NCBI GenBank assembly: GCA_016213125.1
Contig: JACRBR010000184.1
Span: 1 to 17,497 of the forward strand
DNA length: 17,497 nucleotides
Origin: Chloroflexota bacterium
Lineage (GTDB): Bacteria; Chloroflexota; Dehalococcoidia; DSTF01; JACRBR01
Reading direction: 5' to 3'
The notes under the pieces are model-generated. The model saw nothing but the letters and a program-made list of their open reading frames with translations, did not search any database and was not told the DNA's origin. Of the stretch, positions 5,847 to 13,062 are shown one piece after another; the first letter of the stretch is position 1; each line of letters opens with the position of its first letter. A program made the translations under genes and the position numbers.

Positions 5847-6674
5847 ATGGCACGGACGATTGCTTCGGCGAACCCGGAGCGCCAGAACAGGCTGATCTTC
5901 ATGGGCGCCATCCTGATGGCGGCCCTGGCCGCCATCCTGGTGTTCGCGGCGCTGCGCGGGCTGGGCGAGGACAACGGCGGGGGCGGCGGAAGCGCGGCCT
6001 TCGGGGACACGGTGGACGTGGTCGTGACCTCGCAGGAGATCAGCGCGGGGACCCGCATCTCCGGCGACATGCTGCAGCTGGCGACGCTTCCCACGAACGG
6101 CATCGTGGAAGGGGCGCTGACGGACCGCGAGGGTCTGGACGGGCTGGTGGTGCGGCAGGACATGGCCAAGGGCGAGCAGTTCACGGCGGCAAAGCTGGGC
6201 CAGGGCGAGGGCGACGAGGACAAGACGCTGAGCTCCATCGTGCCGGTGGGCAAGCGCGCGGTGGCGCTTGAGGTCGACGAGAACACGCTGGTCGGCGGGC
6301 TGGTGGTGGCGGGCGATCGCGTGGACGTCATCGTGGTGATGGAGGACCAGAGCGGCGACGGGCCGCCGCGGGCATTCACGCTGCTGCAGGACGTGGAAGT
6401 GCTGGCGGTGGCGCAGGAGACGCAGAAGCCTGTCACGCGGCTGGACAAGGATGGCAACCCGATCGAGACGGACACGGCGGCGGGATCGCTGGCGACGCGG
6501 CCGGACGACACCTCGGCGAACGAGAAGGCGAAGACCGTGACGCTGGCCGTGAACCCGGACGACGCGGCGCTGCTGGCGCTGGCGCAGGACCAGGGCACGG
6601 TGTACTTCGGCCTCCGCGGCCAGGGAGACAGCGAGGTGGCCCCGGTGGGGCCGGTGACGCTGCCAAACGAATAG
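5847..6674 (+). CDS. cpaB: Flp pilus assembly protein CpaB/RcpC
   Basis: CpaB/RcpC is a membrane-anchored Tad assembly protein with a SAF (sugar-binding-like) domain, in diderms thought to interact with the secretin and cell wall. The 275-aa product has one N-terminal TM helix (about 16-38) and a Gly-rich linker. A SAF domain follows (about 55-120, VVVTSQEISAGTRISGDML and the VVRQDMAKGEQFT turn). The RcpC/CpaB core comes next, with KRAVALEVDENTLVGGLVVAGDRVDVIVV and KTVTLAVNPDDAALLALAQDQGTVYF. AAGGA at 5833-5837 gives a 9-nt spacer to the ATG. In diderm clusters the secretin gene usually follows; here cpaE follows instead, consistent with a cell lacking a secretin-bearing outer membrane. Confidence 0.93.
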   Translation: MARTIASANPERQNRLIFMGAILMAALAAILVFAALRGLGEDNGGGGGSAAFGDTVDVVVTSQEISAGTRISGDMLQLATLPTNGIVEGALTDREGLDGLVVRQDMAKGEQFTAAKLGQGEGDEDKTLSSIVPVGKRAVALEVDENTLVGGLVVAGDRVDVIVVMEDQSGDGPPRAFTLLQDVEVLAVAQETQKPVTRLDKDGNPIETDTAAGSLATRPDDTSANEKAKTVTLAVNPDDAALLALAQDQGTVYFGLRGQGDSEVAPVGPVTLPNE

Positions 6675-6683
6675 ACGAAGTCC

Positions 6684-6720
6684 GCGCTGCGGCGCGGCAG
6701 CGCCGTACGGGACTCGTCCC
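6684..6720 (+). promoter_or_regulatory. Two small inverted repeats between cpaB and cpaE
   Basis: GCGCTGC (6684-6690) and GCAGCGC (6697-6703) form a perfect 7-bp stem with a 6-nt loop. GGGAC/GTCCC (6709-6713 and 6716-6720) follows at once with only two bases between the arms. No T-tract follows. They may stabilise or partially attenuate the operon transcript. Confidence 0.35.
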
Positions 6721-6773
6721 GGCGGCGAACGCAACTCGGACAGGATACGAACGAGGGGGATGGCGAGGGACGC

Positions 6774-7985
6774 GTGGCAAAGAATCCATCGGCGCTGATC
6801 ATCGATACGGACATCCAGGCGCGCTTTGAGGCCAAGCAGATCGTGAAGGCGAGCGGCCTGACGATCGCGGGGGAGTGCGGCTTCGGCATGGAGGCGGTCT
6901 CGACCGCGCAGGAGCTGCGCCCCGACGTCGTGCTGGTCGGCGTGACGGAGCCAATCGAGCGGCCGTTGCAGACGGTAGAAGCGCTGCAGAGCCTGATGCC
7001 GGACATGCCCATCCTGGTGTACAGCGAGACGAAGGAGCTGGAGTTCGTCCGCAAGGCGATGATGGCGGGCGCGCGCGACTACCTGGCGAAGCCCATCAAG
7101 CCGGAGACCCTGCGCCAGAGCGTGATGATGTCCCTGGAGGCGGAGGAGAAGCGCAAGCTGCGGCAGCTGGGCCAGCTTCCGGGCGCGGCGACGGCGGGCA
7201 CCATCATCACGGTGTTCGGCGCGAAGGGCGGCATCGGCAAGTCGACCATCAGCACGAACCTGGCGGTAGCGCTGTCGGGGATGGCGCGCGCTTCGGTCGT
7301 CATCGTGGACCTGGACAACGGGTTTGGAGACATCGCGGGCATGCTGGACGTGCGGCCGGAGCGGACGCTGTTCGACATGGTGCGCGACCTGGACATGATC
7401 GAGCGCGACGACATCGAGCGGTATGTGGTGAAGCACGAGCTGACGGACCTGGACGTGATGGCCGGGCCGACGGTGCTGGAGTGGCGGAAGATCTCGCCGG
7501 ACCAGGTGCGCCGGGCGGTGGAGTTCCTGGCCAGCAACTACGACACCGTGATCCTCGATACGTCGGGCATGTTGAACGAACTGGCGGAGATGGCCGTCGA
7601 GATCGCGACGATCGTGCTGTGGGTTACCACCACGGAGTACGCCAGCGTGAAGGACTCCCTCGAGGCGATGCAGGCGCTGAAGATGCTCTCGTACTCACAG
7701 GAGCGGGTGCGCATCGTGATGAACGCGATCTCCCCCGACGACGGCGTGCGCCCCAGCGTGGTGCAGGACGCGCTGCAGCGGGACGTGTTCTGGAACATCC
7801 CGTACGACAAGAAGGTGCGGCAGGGCACGCACCTGGGTCAGCCCATCGTGATCACGGCGCCGCAGTCGATCGCCGCGAAGAGCATCAGCGACCTGGCGAC
7901 GGTGATCTCGGGCGGACGCATCGACAGGGGAAAGCTGCAACTGCCCGGATTCAAGTGGCGGGGCGCGGCGGTCGCCGAGAGTTAG
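6774..7985 (+). CDS. cpaE: Pilus localisation ATPase CpaE/TadZ (atypical receiver plus ParA/MinD-type ATPase)
   Basis: TadZ/CpaE is a MinD/ParA-family protein that marks the site of Tad pilus assembly. Residues 1-125 form a response-regulator-like domain (ALIIDTD, DVVLVGVTEP, and Lys106 in DYLAKPIKP). The usual phospho-acceptor Asp is replaced by Gly56, so it is an atypical, probably non-phosphorylated receiver, as known in this family. Residues 143-400 are the ATPase, with the deviant Walker A GAKGGIGKST (149-158), VVIVDLDNGFGDIAGML, and VILDTSG. It is 403 aa. GTG 6774 is chosen with GAGGGA at 6765-6770; an ATG at 6760 is out of frame. It lies directly upstream of cpaF, with a 95-bp gap filled by a heptad repeat. 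Confidence 0.93.
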   Translation: MAKNPSALIIDTDIQARFEAKQIVKASGLTIAGECGFGMEAVSTAQELRPDVVLVGVTEPIERPLQTVEALQSLMPDMPILVYSETKELEFVRKAMMAGARDYLAKPIKPETLRQSVMMSLEAEEKRKLRQLGQLPGAATAGTIITVFGAKGGIGKSTISTNLAVALSGMARASVVIVDLDNGFGDIAGMLDVRPERTLFDMVRDLDMIERDDIERYVVKHELTDLDVMAGPTVLEWRKISPDQVRRAVEFLASNYDTVILDTSGMLNELAEMAVEIATIVLWVTTTEYASVKDSLEAMQALKMLSYSQERVRIVMNAISPDDGVRPSVVQDALQRDVFWNIPYDKKVRQGTHLGQPIVITAPQSIAAKSISDLATVISGGRIDRGKLQLPGFKWRGAAVAES

Positions 7986-8001
7986 GTCAGAGTCCTTTGA
8001 G

Positions 8002-8071
8002 ATTCTCGGCTCTAGTTTTTGGGTTCTAAGTTCTAAGTTCTAGGTTCTAAGTTGTTGGTTCTAGGTTCGAG
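8002..8071 (+). repeat. Heptanucleotide tandem repeat array (GTTCTAR)
   Basis: Seven contiguous 7-bp units start at 8023: GTTCTAA, GTTCTAA, GTTCTAG, GTTCTAA, GTTGTTG, GTTCTAG, GTTCGAG. Three more degenerate units in the same phase precede them (ATTCTCG, GCTCTAG, TTTTTGG at 8002-8022). The array fills most of the gap between cpaE and cpaF and is much more AT-rich than its surroundings. It resembles the short tandemly repeated repetitive (STRR) heptamers known from cyanobacteria in form, not in sequence. Confidence 0.85.
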
Positions 8072-8080
8072 GGGTTAGGG

Positions 8081-9424
8081 ATGGCGGTTGACGCGCGCGC
8101 ACGGGAGATCTGGCGGAACCAGCGCCTGGCCATGGACGAGGCCGACGGCGACGGCGAGTGGTTCGAGGCCGTCCACGCGGTGCACCAGCGCATGCTGCAG
8201 GAGATGGACCTGGGGGCCATCGAGAAGCTGGACGCGGCGCGCGCGCATGAAGCGGTGACGGTCGCGGCGCGGCAGCTCGTCACGCAAGAGTTTCCATCAC
8301 TGCTGGGCGACGACCGCGAGCGTGTCATCAAGCGGGTGATCGACGAGGCCATCGGCTTCGGGCCGATCCAGCCCATCATTGACGACGACACTGTCTCTGA
8401 AGTGATGGTGAACGCGGCGGACGAGATCTTCTACGAGCGCGACGGCATGATCTACCGGTCGCCGCTGAAGTTCCGGGACAACCAGCACATCATGCGTATC
8501 GTCGAGCGCATCATCGCGCCGCTGGGCAGGCGCGTCGACGAGTCCGCGCCGTACGTGGACGCACGGCTGCCGGATGGCTCGCGCGTGAACATCATCATTC
8601 CGCCGCTGGTGCCACGCGCGCCGACGATGACCATCCGGAAGTTCCGGCGCGAGAAGTACAAGGTCGAAGACCTGGTGAAGAACGGAACAATGACGAAGGA
8701 GCTGGGCGAGTTCCTCCGTGCGTGCGTGCAGCAGCGGCTAAACGTCGTGATCTCGGGCGGTACCGGCACCGGCAAGACGACGCTCTTGAACGCGCTCTCC
8801 GCATACGTGCCGAACACGGAGCGGATCATTTCGATCGAGGATCCGATCGAGATGAAGCTACAGCAGACACACGTGATCGCGATGGAAGCGCGGTCGGCGA
8901 ACATCGAAGGCAAAAACGAGGTGACGCAGCGGGACCTGGTGCGGAATGCGTTGCGCATGCGGCCGGACCGCATCGTCATCGGTGAGGTCCGCGGAGCCGA
9001 GGCGTTCGACATGCTGCAGGCGATGAACACGGGCCATGAGGGTTCGCTCACGACCGTGCACGCGAACTCGCCACGCGACGCCATCTTCCGCATCGAGAAC
9101 ATGGTGATGATGGCGGGGTTCGACCTGCCCATCCGGGCGATCCGGGAACAGATCGCGGCCGCGCTTCACCTGGTGATACAGCTCGCACGATTCGCGGACG
9201 GCCGCCGGCGCATTACGCAGGTGACGGAGATCACGGGGCGCGAAGGCGACACGATCGTCATGCAGGACATCTTCACGTTCCAGCAGGAAGGCATCGATGA
9301 CAAGGGGAACGTCGTGGGACAGTTGGAGGCGACCGGCATCGTGCCCAGCTTCACCGATGCGTTCTCGTTGAGCGGCGTGAACCTGGCGAGCATGGGGCTG
9401 GGCTACGCGGAGGCGTCCCGATGA
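8081..9424 (+). CDS. cpaF: Pilus assembly ATPase CpaF/TadA
   Basis: Hexameric secretion ATPase (GspE/VirB11 superfamily) that drives Flp pilus assembly in the cytoplasm under the TadB/TadC platform. The 447-aa protein has an N-terminal helical domain (1-75), the CpaF/VirB11-like N-domain (80-200, GFGPIQPIIDDDTVSEVMVN), and the RecA-like core. Motifs in order are Walker A GGTGTGKTT (226-234), Asp box IISIEDPIE (249-257), Walker B RIVIGEVRG (297-305), and His box GHEGSLTTVHAN (318-329). All catalytic residues are intact. GAGGGG at 8069-8074 lies 6 nt before the ATG, formed by the last unit of the heptad repeat, so the repeat contributes the Shine-Dalgarno. The stop overlaps tadB by 4 bp (ATGA). 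Confidence 0.96.
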   Translation: MAVDARAREIWRNQRLAMDEADGDGEWFEAVHAVHQRMLQEMDLGAIEKLDAARAHEAVTVAARQLVTQEFPSLLGDDRERVIKRVIDEAIGFGPIQPIIDDDTVSEVMVNAADEIFYERDGMIYRSPLKFRDNQHIMRIVERIIAPLGRRVDESAPYVDARLPDGSRVNIIIPPLVPRAPTMTIRKFRREKYKVEDLVKNGTMTKELGEFLRACVQQRLNVVISGGTGTGKTTLLNALSAYVPNTERIISIEDPIEMKLQQTHVIAMEARSANIEGKNEVTQRDLVRNALRMRPDRIVIGEVRGAEAFDMLQAMNTGHEGSLTTVHANSPRDAIFRIENMVMMAGFDLPIRAIREQIAAALHLVIQLARFADGRRRITQVTEITGREGDTIVMQDIFTFQQEGIDDKGNVVGQLEATGIVPSFTDAFSLSGVNLASMGLGYAEASR

Positions 9425-10395
9425 CGCTGGATCTACTGGCTGCCGCGGCCACGGCGGCGGCGATCCTGTTGCTGGGCCTCAGCCTGACGCGCCGGCGGCG
9501 TTTCAAGCCCACCGAGCGGCGCCTTCGTGTGCTTGCCGACGCTCCGAAACAAGCGCAGGCCAAAGGCCTCTCATGGGATGAGGTGCGGCGTCGTGGGCCG
9601 TCTTCGTTCCCGGTGCTGCGGGACTGGCTCCTGCAGAGTCCGTGGGCACAGCGAATGACGGTAGAGCTGGAGGCAGCGGGCCTGAAGCTGCGTACCGGCG
9701 AATACCTGATTCTTCGGATTGCGGCCGCTGCTGCCGCGTTCATCCTCGTATTCTTGCTGGGCCGCAGCAGCGTCACGTTTGTGCTGGCGCTGGCAGCGGG
9801 AGCTGGAGGGTTCCTGGCGCCGGCGTTCTGGGTGGCGACCATGCGCGCGCGGCGGATCGACGGGATGACCAGGCAGCTGCCTGAGGCGACGCAGATGATC
9901 GCGAACGCGCTGCGGGCGGGGTTCGCGTTCCAGCATGGCATCGCCATGGTCGGGGACCAGATGCAGCCGCCCGTCGCCGACGAGTTCACGCGGATGGTCG
10001 TGGACCTGAACGTCGGATCTTCAGTGGAGGACGCGCTGCTCGGGTTGCTCTCACGGTGCGATACCGAGGAGATGAACCTCCTGGTGACGGCCGTGCTCGT
10101 TCAACGGACGAGCGGGGGTAACCTCTCGGAGATCCTGGACAACGTTGGCGAACAGCTGCGCGAAAAGGAGCGGCTGGTCGGCGAAGTGCGAACGATGACC
10201 GCGCAGCAGCGGTTCTCGGGCATGGTCCTCACGGTGTGGCCCATCGGCCTCCTTGCGCTTTTCAGCATGATCAACTGGGGACAGACGAAGCTGCTGTTCA
10301 CGACGAACGCGGGCCTGACGTTGCTTGCGGTGGGAGCGGTCCTGCAGCTCGTTGGATTCTTCTCGATCCGCCGGATCCTGGACGTGGAGATATAG
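9421..10395 (+). CDS. tadB: Tad pilus inner-membrane platform protein TadB
   Basis: Polytopic T2SSF (GspF-like) protein that with TadC forms the membrane platform transmitting ATPase motion to the growing pilus. The 324-aa product has an N-terminal TM helix (4-22) and a cytoplasmic linker. A hydrophobic hairpin follows (about 97-140), then the T2SSF domain (about 150-275, MTRQLPEATQMIANALRAGF and LLVTAVLVQRTSGGNLSEIL), and two C-terminal TM helices (264-284 and 297-317). The ATG overlaps the cpaF stop by 4 bp, so the two are translationally coupled. The stop at 10393-10395 precedes tadC by 23 bp. Confidence 0.94.
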   Translation: MTLDLLAAAATAAAILLLGLSLTRRRRFKPTERRLRVLADAPKQAQAKGLSWDEVRRRGPSSFPVLRDWLLQSPWAQRMTVELEAAGLKLRTGEYLILRIAAAAAAFILVFLLGRSSVTFVLALAAGAGGFLAPAFWVATMRARRIDGMTRQLPEATQMIANALRAGFAFQHGIAMVGDQMQPPVADEFTRMVVDLNVGSSVEDALLGLLSRCDTEEMNLLVTAVLVQRTSGGNLSEILDNVGEQLREKERLVGEVRTMTAQQRFSGMVLTVWPIGLLALFSMINWGQTKLLFTTNAGLTLLAVGAVLQLVGFFSIRRILDVEI

Positions 10396-10418
10396 TCAAG
10401 AATCCGGCGCTGGCCTCG

Positions 10419-11297
10419 ATGCTGATCTTCGGCTCCCTGGCACTGTTCGGCCTGTGGTACGCACGCAGCAAGAACGTGATGGAGGACCGTGTCCGGGCGC
10501 TTTCCGCACAACGACGGGCGCTGGTGGAACAGGAAGATCCCTTCACGCAGCGGGTGATGTTTCCTGCGGTGCACGGCCTGACAACGCGGATTGTCGATTT
10601 GCTTCCGACATCGCTGATTTCACGCGCTCGGAAATGGCTGATGATCTCGGACAGCAGTCTGAGCCTGTCGAACTTCCTGGCGATCGTGCTCGTCACATCA
10701 ACGCTGCCGGCGGCGCTTCTGTTCGTGGCGATGATGGCGGGGACTGGCGGGCAGCCGGGGCGGGTCCTGATGCTCGTGCCCGCGGCCGCCCTGATGGGAT
10801 TCGCGGCGCCTTTGATGATCCTCCGGCGTCGGGCGAAGAACCGGCAGAACGCGTTCTGGAAGGCCCTGCCGGACAGCCTGGATCTGCTGACCACGTGCGT
10901 GGAGGCCGGGTTGAGCCTGGATTTCGCGTTTCAGCGGGTGGCCGAACGACAGAAGGGGCCCGTAGGCATCGAGATCGGCAAGATGCTGCGTGAGAAGGCA
11001 CTCGGGCAGACGCGCAAAGAGGCCTTGACCGGTATGGCCGAGCGCATCGACATTCCCGACGTAAACGTGTTCGTGAACTCGATCATCCAGGCGGAAACGC
11101 TGGGGACAAGCGTGGCCCTGGTGCTGCGGACACAGGCGCGGCAGCTACGCATGCGGCGCCGCCAGCGCGCCGAACAGATGGCTCGCCAGGCCGCGCCGAA
11201 GATGGTGTTCCCGCTGGTGTTCTGTATTCTGCCGTCCCTGTTCATCGTCGTGCTGGGCCCGATCGTCATCAACGCCCTGGAACAGTTCTCAGGCTAA
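10419..11297 (+). CDS. tadC: Tad pilus inner-membrane platform protein TadC
   Basis: Second GspF-like platform subunit, partner of TadB. From ATG 10419 the protein is 292 aa. It has an N-terminal TM (1-15), a cytoplasmic region, TM segments at about 85-106 and 115-135, a T2SSF domain (about 147-275) with NAFWKALPDSLDLLTTCVEAGLSLDFAF split across residues 145-172, and a C-terminal TM (262-285). The frame stays open upstream to 10236, but that extension lies inside tadB and has shadow-like composition. ATG 10419 is therefore preferred, although it lacks a clear SD and probably depends on coupling to tadB. Confidence 0.9.
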   Translation: MLIFGSLALFGLWYARSKNVMEDRVRALSAQRRALVEQEDPFTQRVMFPAVHGLTTRIVDLLPTSLISRARKWLMISDSSLSLSNFLAIVLVTSTLPAALLFVAMMAGTGGQPGRVLMLVPAAALMGFAAPLMILRRRAKNRQNAFWKALPDSLDLLTTCVEAGLSLDFAFQRVAERQKGPVGIEIGKMLREKALGQTRKEALTGMAERIDIPDVNVFVNSIIQAETLGTSVALVLRTQARQLRMRRRQRAEQMARQAAPKMVFPLVFCILPSLFIVVLGPIVINALEQFSG

Positions 11298-11312
11298 GGG
11301 CAAGGAGCGCAC

Positions 11313-12236
11313 ATGCCGCGGGCGCAAGGATCGCTGCCCACGTGTCCCTTTTCCACCCTGCAGCTGCATCCCCATGCCCCGCCACTTCTGGTGGTGGAGG
11401 CGTACTTTGCCCTCGCGAGACGGCTCGCGCCGCGGCCGGACGGCGGAAGCGGCGGGCTCCACGCGCTGCACGCTGCGTACACGGCGGCGATGGACGAGCG
11501 GCGTGAGCCTGACGCGGTGGAGCGTTGGCCCGCGGATGCACGAGACTTCTACGCCGCGCTCTGTGTCGATCCGAGTGCGGACGAAGAGATCATCGAACTG
11601 GCGTTTGCGCTGCTGGACCGAGTGCGGCCGCTCCCGGAGCGAAGTGTACGGCGGTACATCAGGGACGAGGCCCGCCGGGTCCTTACGAACGCGCAGCTGC
11701 GCGCGCGGTACGACGAAGACCGGCGAACCGGTACACTGGCCGTAGCTCTCCGGCCCGCCCTTCATATGGCGAGCGGCGCCGGACGACAACCCCGCAAGGA
11801 ACGGCTTGGCGTGACAAAGAAGAAGCGCAGCCTCTTCGGCATGGCGCGGGAGCGTACAGCCCCGCCGGACGCCCGCGACGCGCGACTGCTAAGTCTTCGA
11901 CAGGCGCTGCCCTTGGAGCCCGACGAGCCCTCGGCCGGCGAATTGCCGGCGGCACCAGGCACGGGGCCGGGCGCGCTGGCGGAGATCGTGTTCACCGCAG
12001 GACCAAGGGCAGGGATACGAGCACAACTGAACGGGAACGTCATCTCGCTGGCCGACGGCCGGGCAACAGCGAGCGTCTGGCGTCACGGCGACCGGTTCAT
12101 GCTGCGGCACAGCGGGCAGCAGGTTCGGATCAGTGGGTCCGCCCCTTCGCTCGCGATCGTCGTGCTCGAAGACGGGGATGAGATCGCGGTTGGAAGCGAG
12201 CGGGCGCGGTTCGTGGTCCTGCCCGCTCCTTCCTGA
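11313..12236 (+). CDS. Pilus-operon accessory protein with tandem degenerate J-like regions and an FHA-like C-terminus
   Basis: Function unknown. Residues 77-138 resemble a DnaJ J-domain (DFYAALCVDPSADEEIIELAF, then VLTNAQLRARYDEDR), but the HPD triad that stimulates DnaK is absent (RPL at that site). Residues 14-65 look like a second, more eroded copy (LQLHPHAPPLLVVEAYFALARR, then LHALHAAYTAAMDERR). A basic linker (155-175, KERLGVTKKKRS) leads to a region (222-303) with FHA-like strands ending in LEDGDEIAVGSERARFVV, yet lacking the GR and SxxH phosphothreonine-binding residues. AAGGAG at 11302-11307 gives a 5-nt spacer to the ATG, 15 bp after tadC, so it belongs to the pilus operon. No TM or signal is seen. 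A scaffold role at the cytoplasmic platform is inference. Confidence 0.7.
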   Translation: MPRAQGSLPTCPFSTLQLHPHAPPLLVVEAYFALARRLAPRPDGGSGGLHALHAAYTAAMDERREPDAVERWPADARDFYAALCVDPSADEEIIELAFALLDRVRPLPERSVRRYIRDEARRVLTNAQLRARYDEDRRTGTLAVALRPALHMASGAGRQPRKERLGVTKKKRSLFGMARERTAPPDARDARLLSLRQALPLEPDEPSAGELPAAPGTGPGALAEIVFTAGPRAGIRAQLNGNVISLADGRATASVWRHGDRFMLRHSGQQVRISGSAPSLAIVVLEDGDEIAVGSERARFVVLPAPS

Positions 12237-12478
12237 CCCCGCTCGCTCCAGCGCGCCACTCCTGGGGCCCTACTTCCCGCTAGCTTATGTCTCGCCAACC
12301 CCGTCAGGTCAATTCACCGGGCGGCGAATTTGTCCCTTCGCGGCCTTACAGGAAGACCCCAATGTTCGGCCCATGCACCCTGGGTCGATGATTCCTGTGT
12401 ACTTGGCACGGCGTCGCCCGCGCCGATCACCTGTGTACACGGAGTTGCAATTCTCGATCGTGGGGGCGTAGTATCACG
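12237..12478. other. Intergenic region between the pilus operon and the microprotein
   Basis: 242 bp without a convincing gene. No strong hairpin followed by a T-tract is visible, so the pilus operon end is not marked by an obvious intrinsic terminator. Two CCTGTGTAC motifs (12391-12399 and 12430-12438) flank the area just upstream of the promoter and could be an operator pair, but this is weak. Confidence 0.3.
12445..12474 (+). promoter_or_regulatory. Candidate promoter for a leaderless small ORF
   Basis: TTGCAA (12445-12450) and TAGTAT (12469-12474) are separated by 18 bp. Transcription would begin about 12481-12483, on the tandem ATGs at 12479 and 12482, so the mRNA would have no 5' leader. 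No Shine-Dalgarno is present, which agrees. Confidence 0.5.
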
Positions 12479-12643
12479 ATGATGGCCGACTTCCTGCGGT
12501 CTCTGCGGCGCAACTGGCGCGCGATCCTCGCGTTCACGCTTGCGTACGCCGCCATCGCCCTGAACCTGGGACCGGCGTGGGTGGTGCTGGGGTGGTTCTT
12601 CACGGGGTGCGCGTACATCGTGTACGTCGCGCTGCGGGATTAG
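12479..12643 (+). CDS. Two-TM microprotein, 54 aa
   Basis: A short ORF beginning MMADFLRSLRRNWRAILAF. A basic N-terminal helix is followed by two hydrophobic stretches (about 14-30 and 33-50) split by a GPAW turn, ending YVALRD. The positive N-terminus and the paired helices fit a small membrane hairpin protein. It starts at tandem ATGs (12479 or 12482) just downstream of a promoter-like TTGCAA-18-TAGTAT, and ends 2 bp before the DUF192 GTG. I do not recognise the family. Coding is supported by the promoter, the tight coupling and a sensible membrane-protein composition; function is unknown. Confidence 0.65.
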   Translation: MMADFLRSLRRNWRAILAFTLAYAAIALNLGPAWVVLGWFFTGCAYIVYVALRD

Positions 12644-12645
12644 CC

Positions 12646-13023
12646 GTGGCATCTCCGACCGCGCTCAAGCGGTTCTCCGTGCGAAATGCCGGGCGGGGGA
12701 CCGTGCTGGCAACCCGCGCAAGTCTGGCCTCTTCGTACTGGTCCCGCCTGTGGGGTCTGATGTTCAGGCGCGGTGTCGCCGAAGGCGGCGGGATCCTCCT
12801 GACGAAAAGCGCTTCAATCCATTCGTTCTTCATGTTCTTTCGCTTCGATGCCGTCTTCATGGACAACGACGGGCGTGTAACGAAGGTTGTGCACGCAATG
12901 CGACCGTGGTGGCTGGCATTCGGTGGGAAAGGCGGCAAACACACGCTGGAGCTGCCCGCTGGCGTGGCGGAGCGGACAGGCACCGTGGCTGGCGATCAAC
13001 TTGTGTTCGAGGAGCCCACGTAG
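12646..13023 (+). CDS. DUF192 family protein
   Basis: A 125-aa protein of the DUF192 family. Family hallmarks are SRLWGLMFRRGVAEGGGILL, then SIHSFFMFFRFDAVFMDNDGR, and the C-terminal HTLELPAGVAERTGTVAGD (the conserved leLpaG and Gv..GD region). Function is not established for the family. Start GTG 12646 is chosen because it follows the microprotein stop by 2 bp; the frame is open back to 12577, but that part overlaps the microprotein. Unlike many members it has no N-terminal signal peptide. It and the microprotein may form a two-gene unit separate from the pilus operon. Confidence 0.88.
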   Translation: MASPTALKRFSVRNAGRGTVLATRASLASSYWSRLWGLMFRRGVAEGGGILLTKSASIHSFFMFFRFDAVFMDNDGRVTKVVHAMRPWWLAFGGKGGKHTLELPAGVAERTGTVAGDQLVFEEPT

Positions 13024-13062
13024 GTCCGGCCGCACTGCATCCGAGGACGGTCTGCGCTGGAC

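Noticed and set aside
5642..7436. Long minus-strand open frames (470 and 588 codons) opposite cpaB and cpaE
   Set aside because: They have Arg/His/Ser-rich shadow composition, match no family and lie antisense to well-supported Tad genes; they are an effect of high GC.
8002..8071. CRISPR-like array
   Set aside because: The units are 7 bp and contiguous with no spacers, and no cas genes are present.
12577..12645. N-terminal extension of the DUF192 protein
   Set aside because: The extension lies within the microprotein reading region, and DUF192 homology begins only after GTG 12646.
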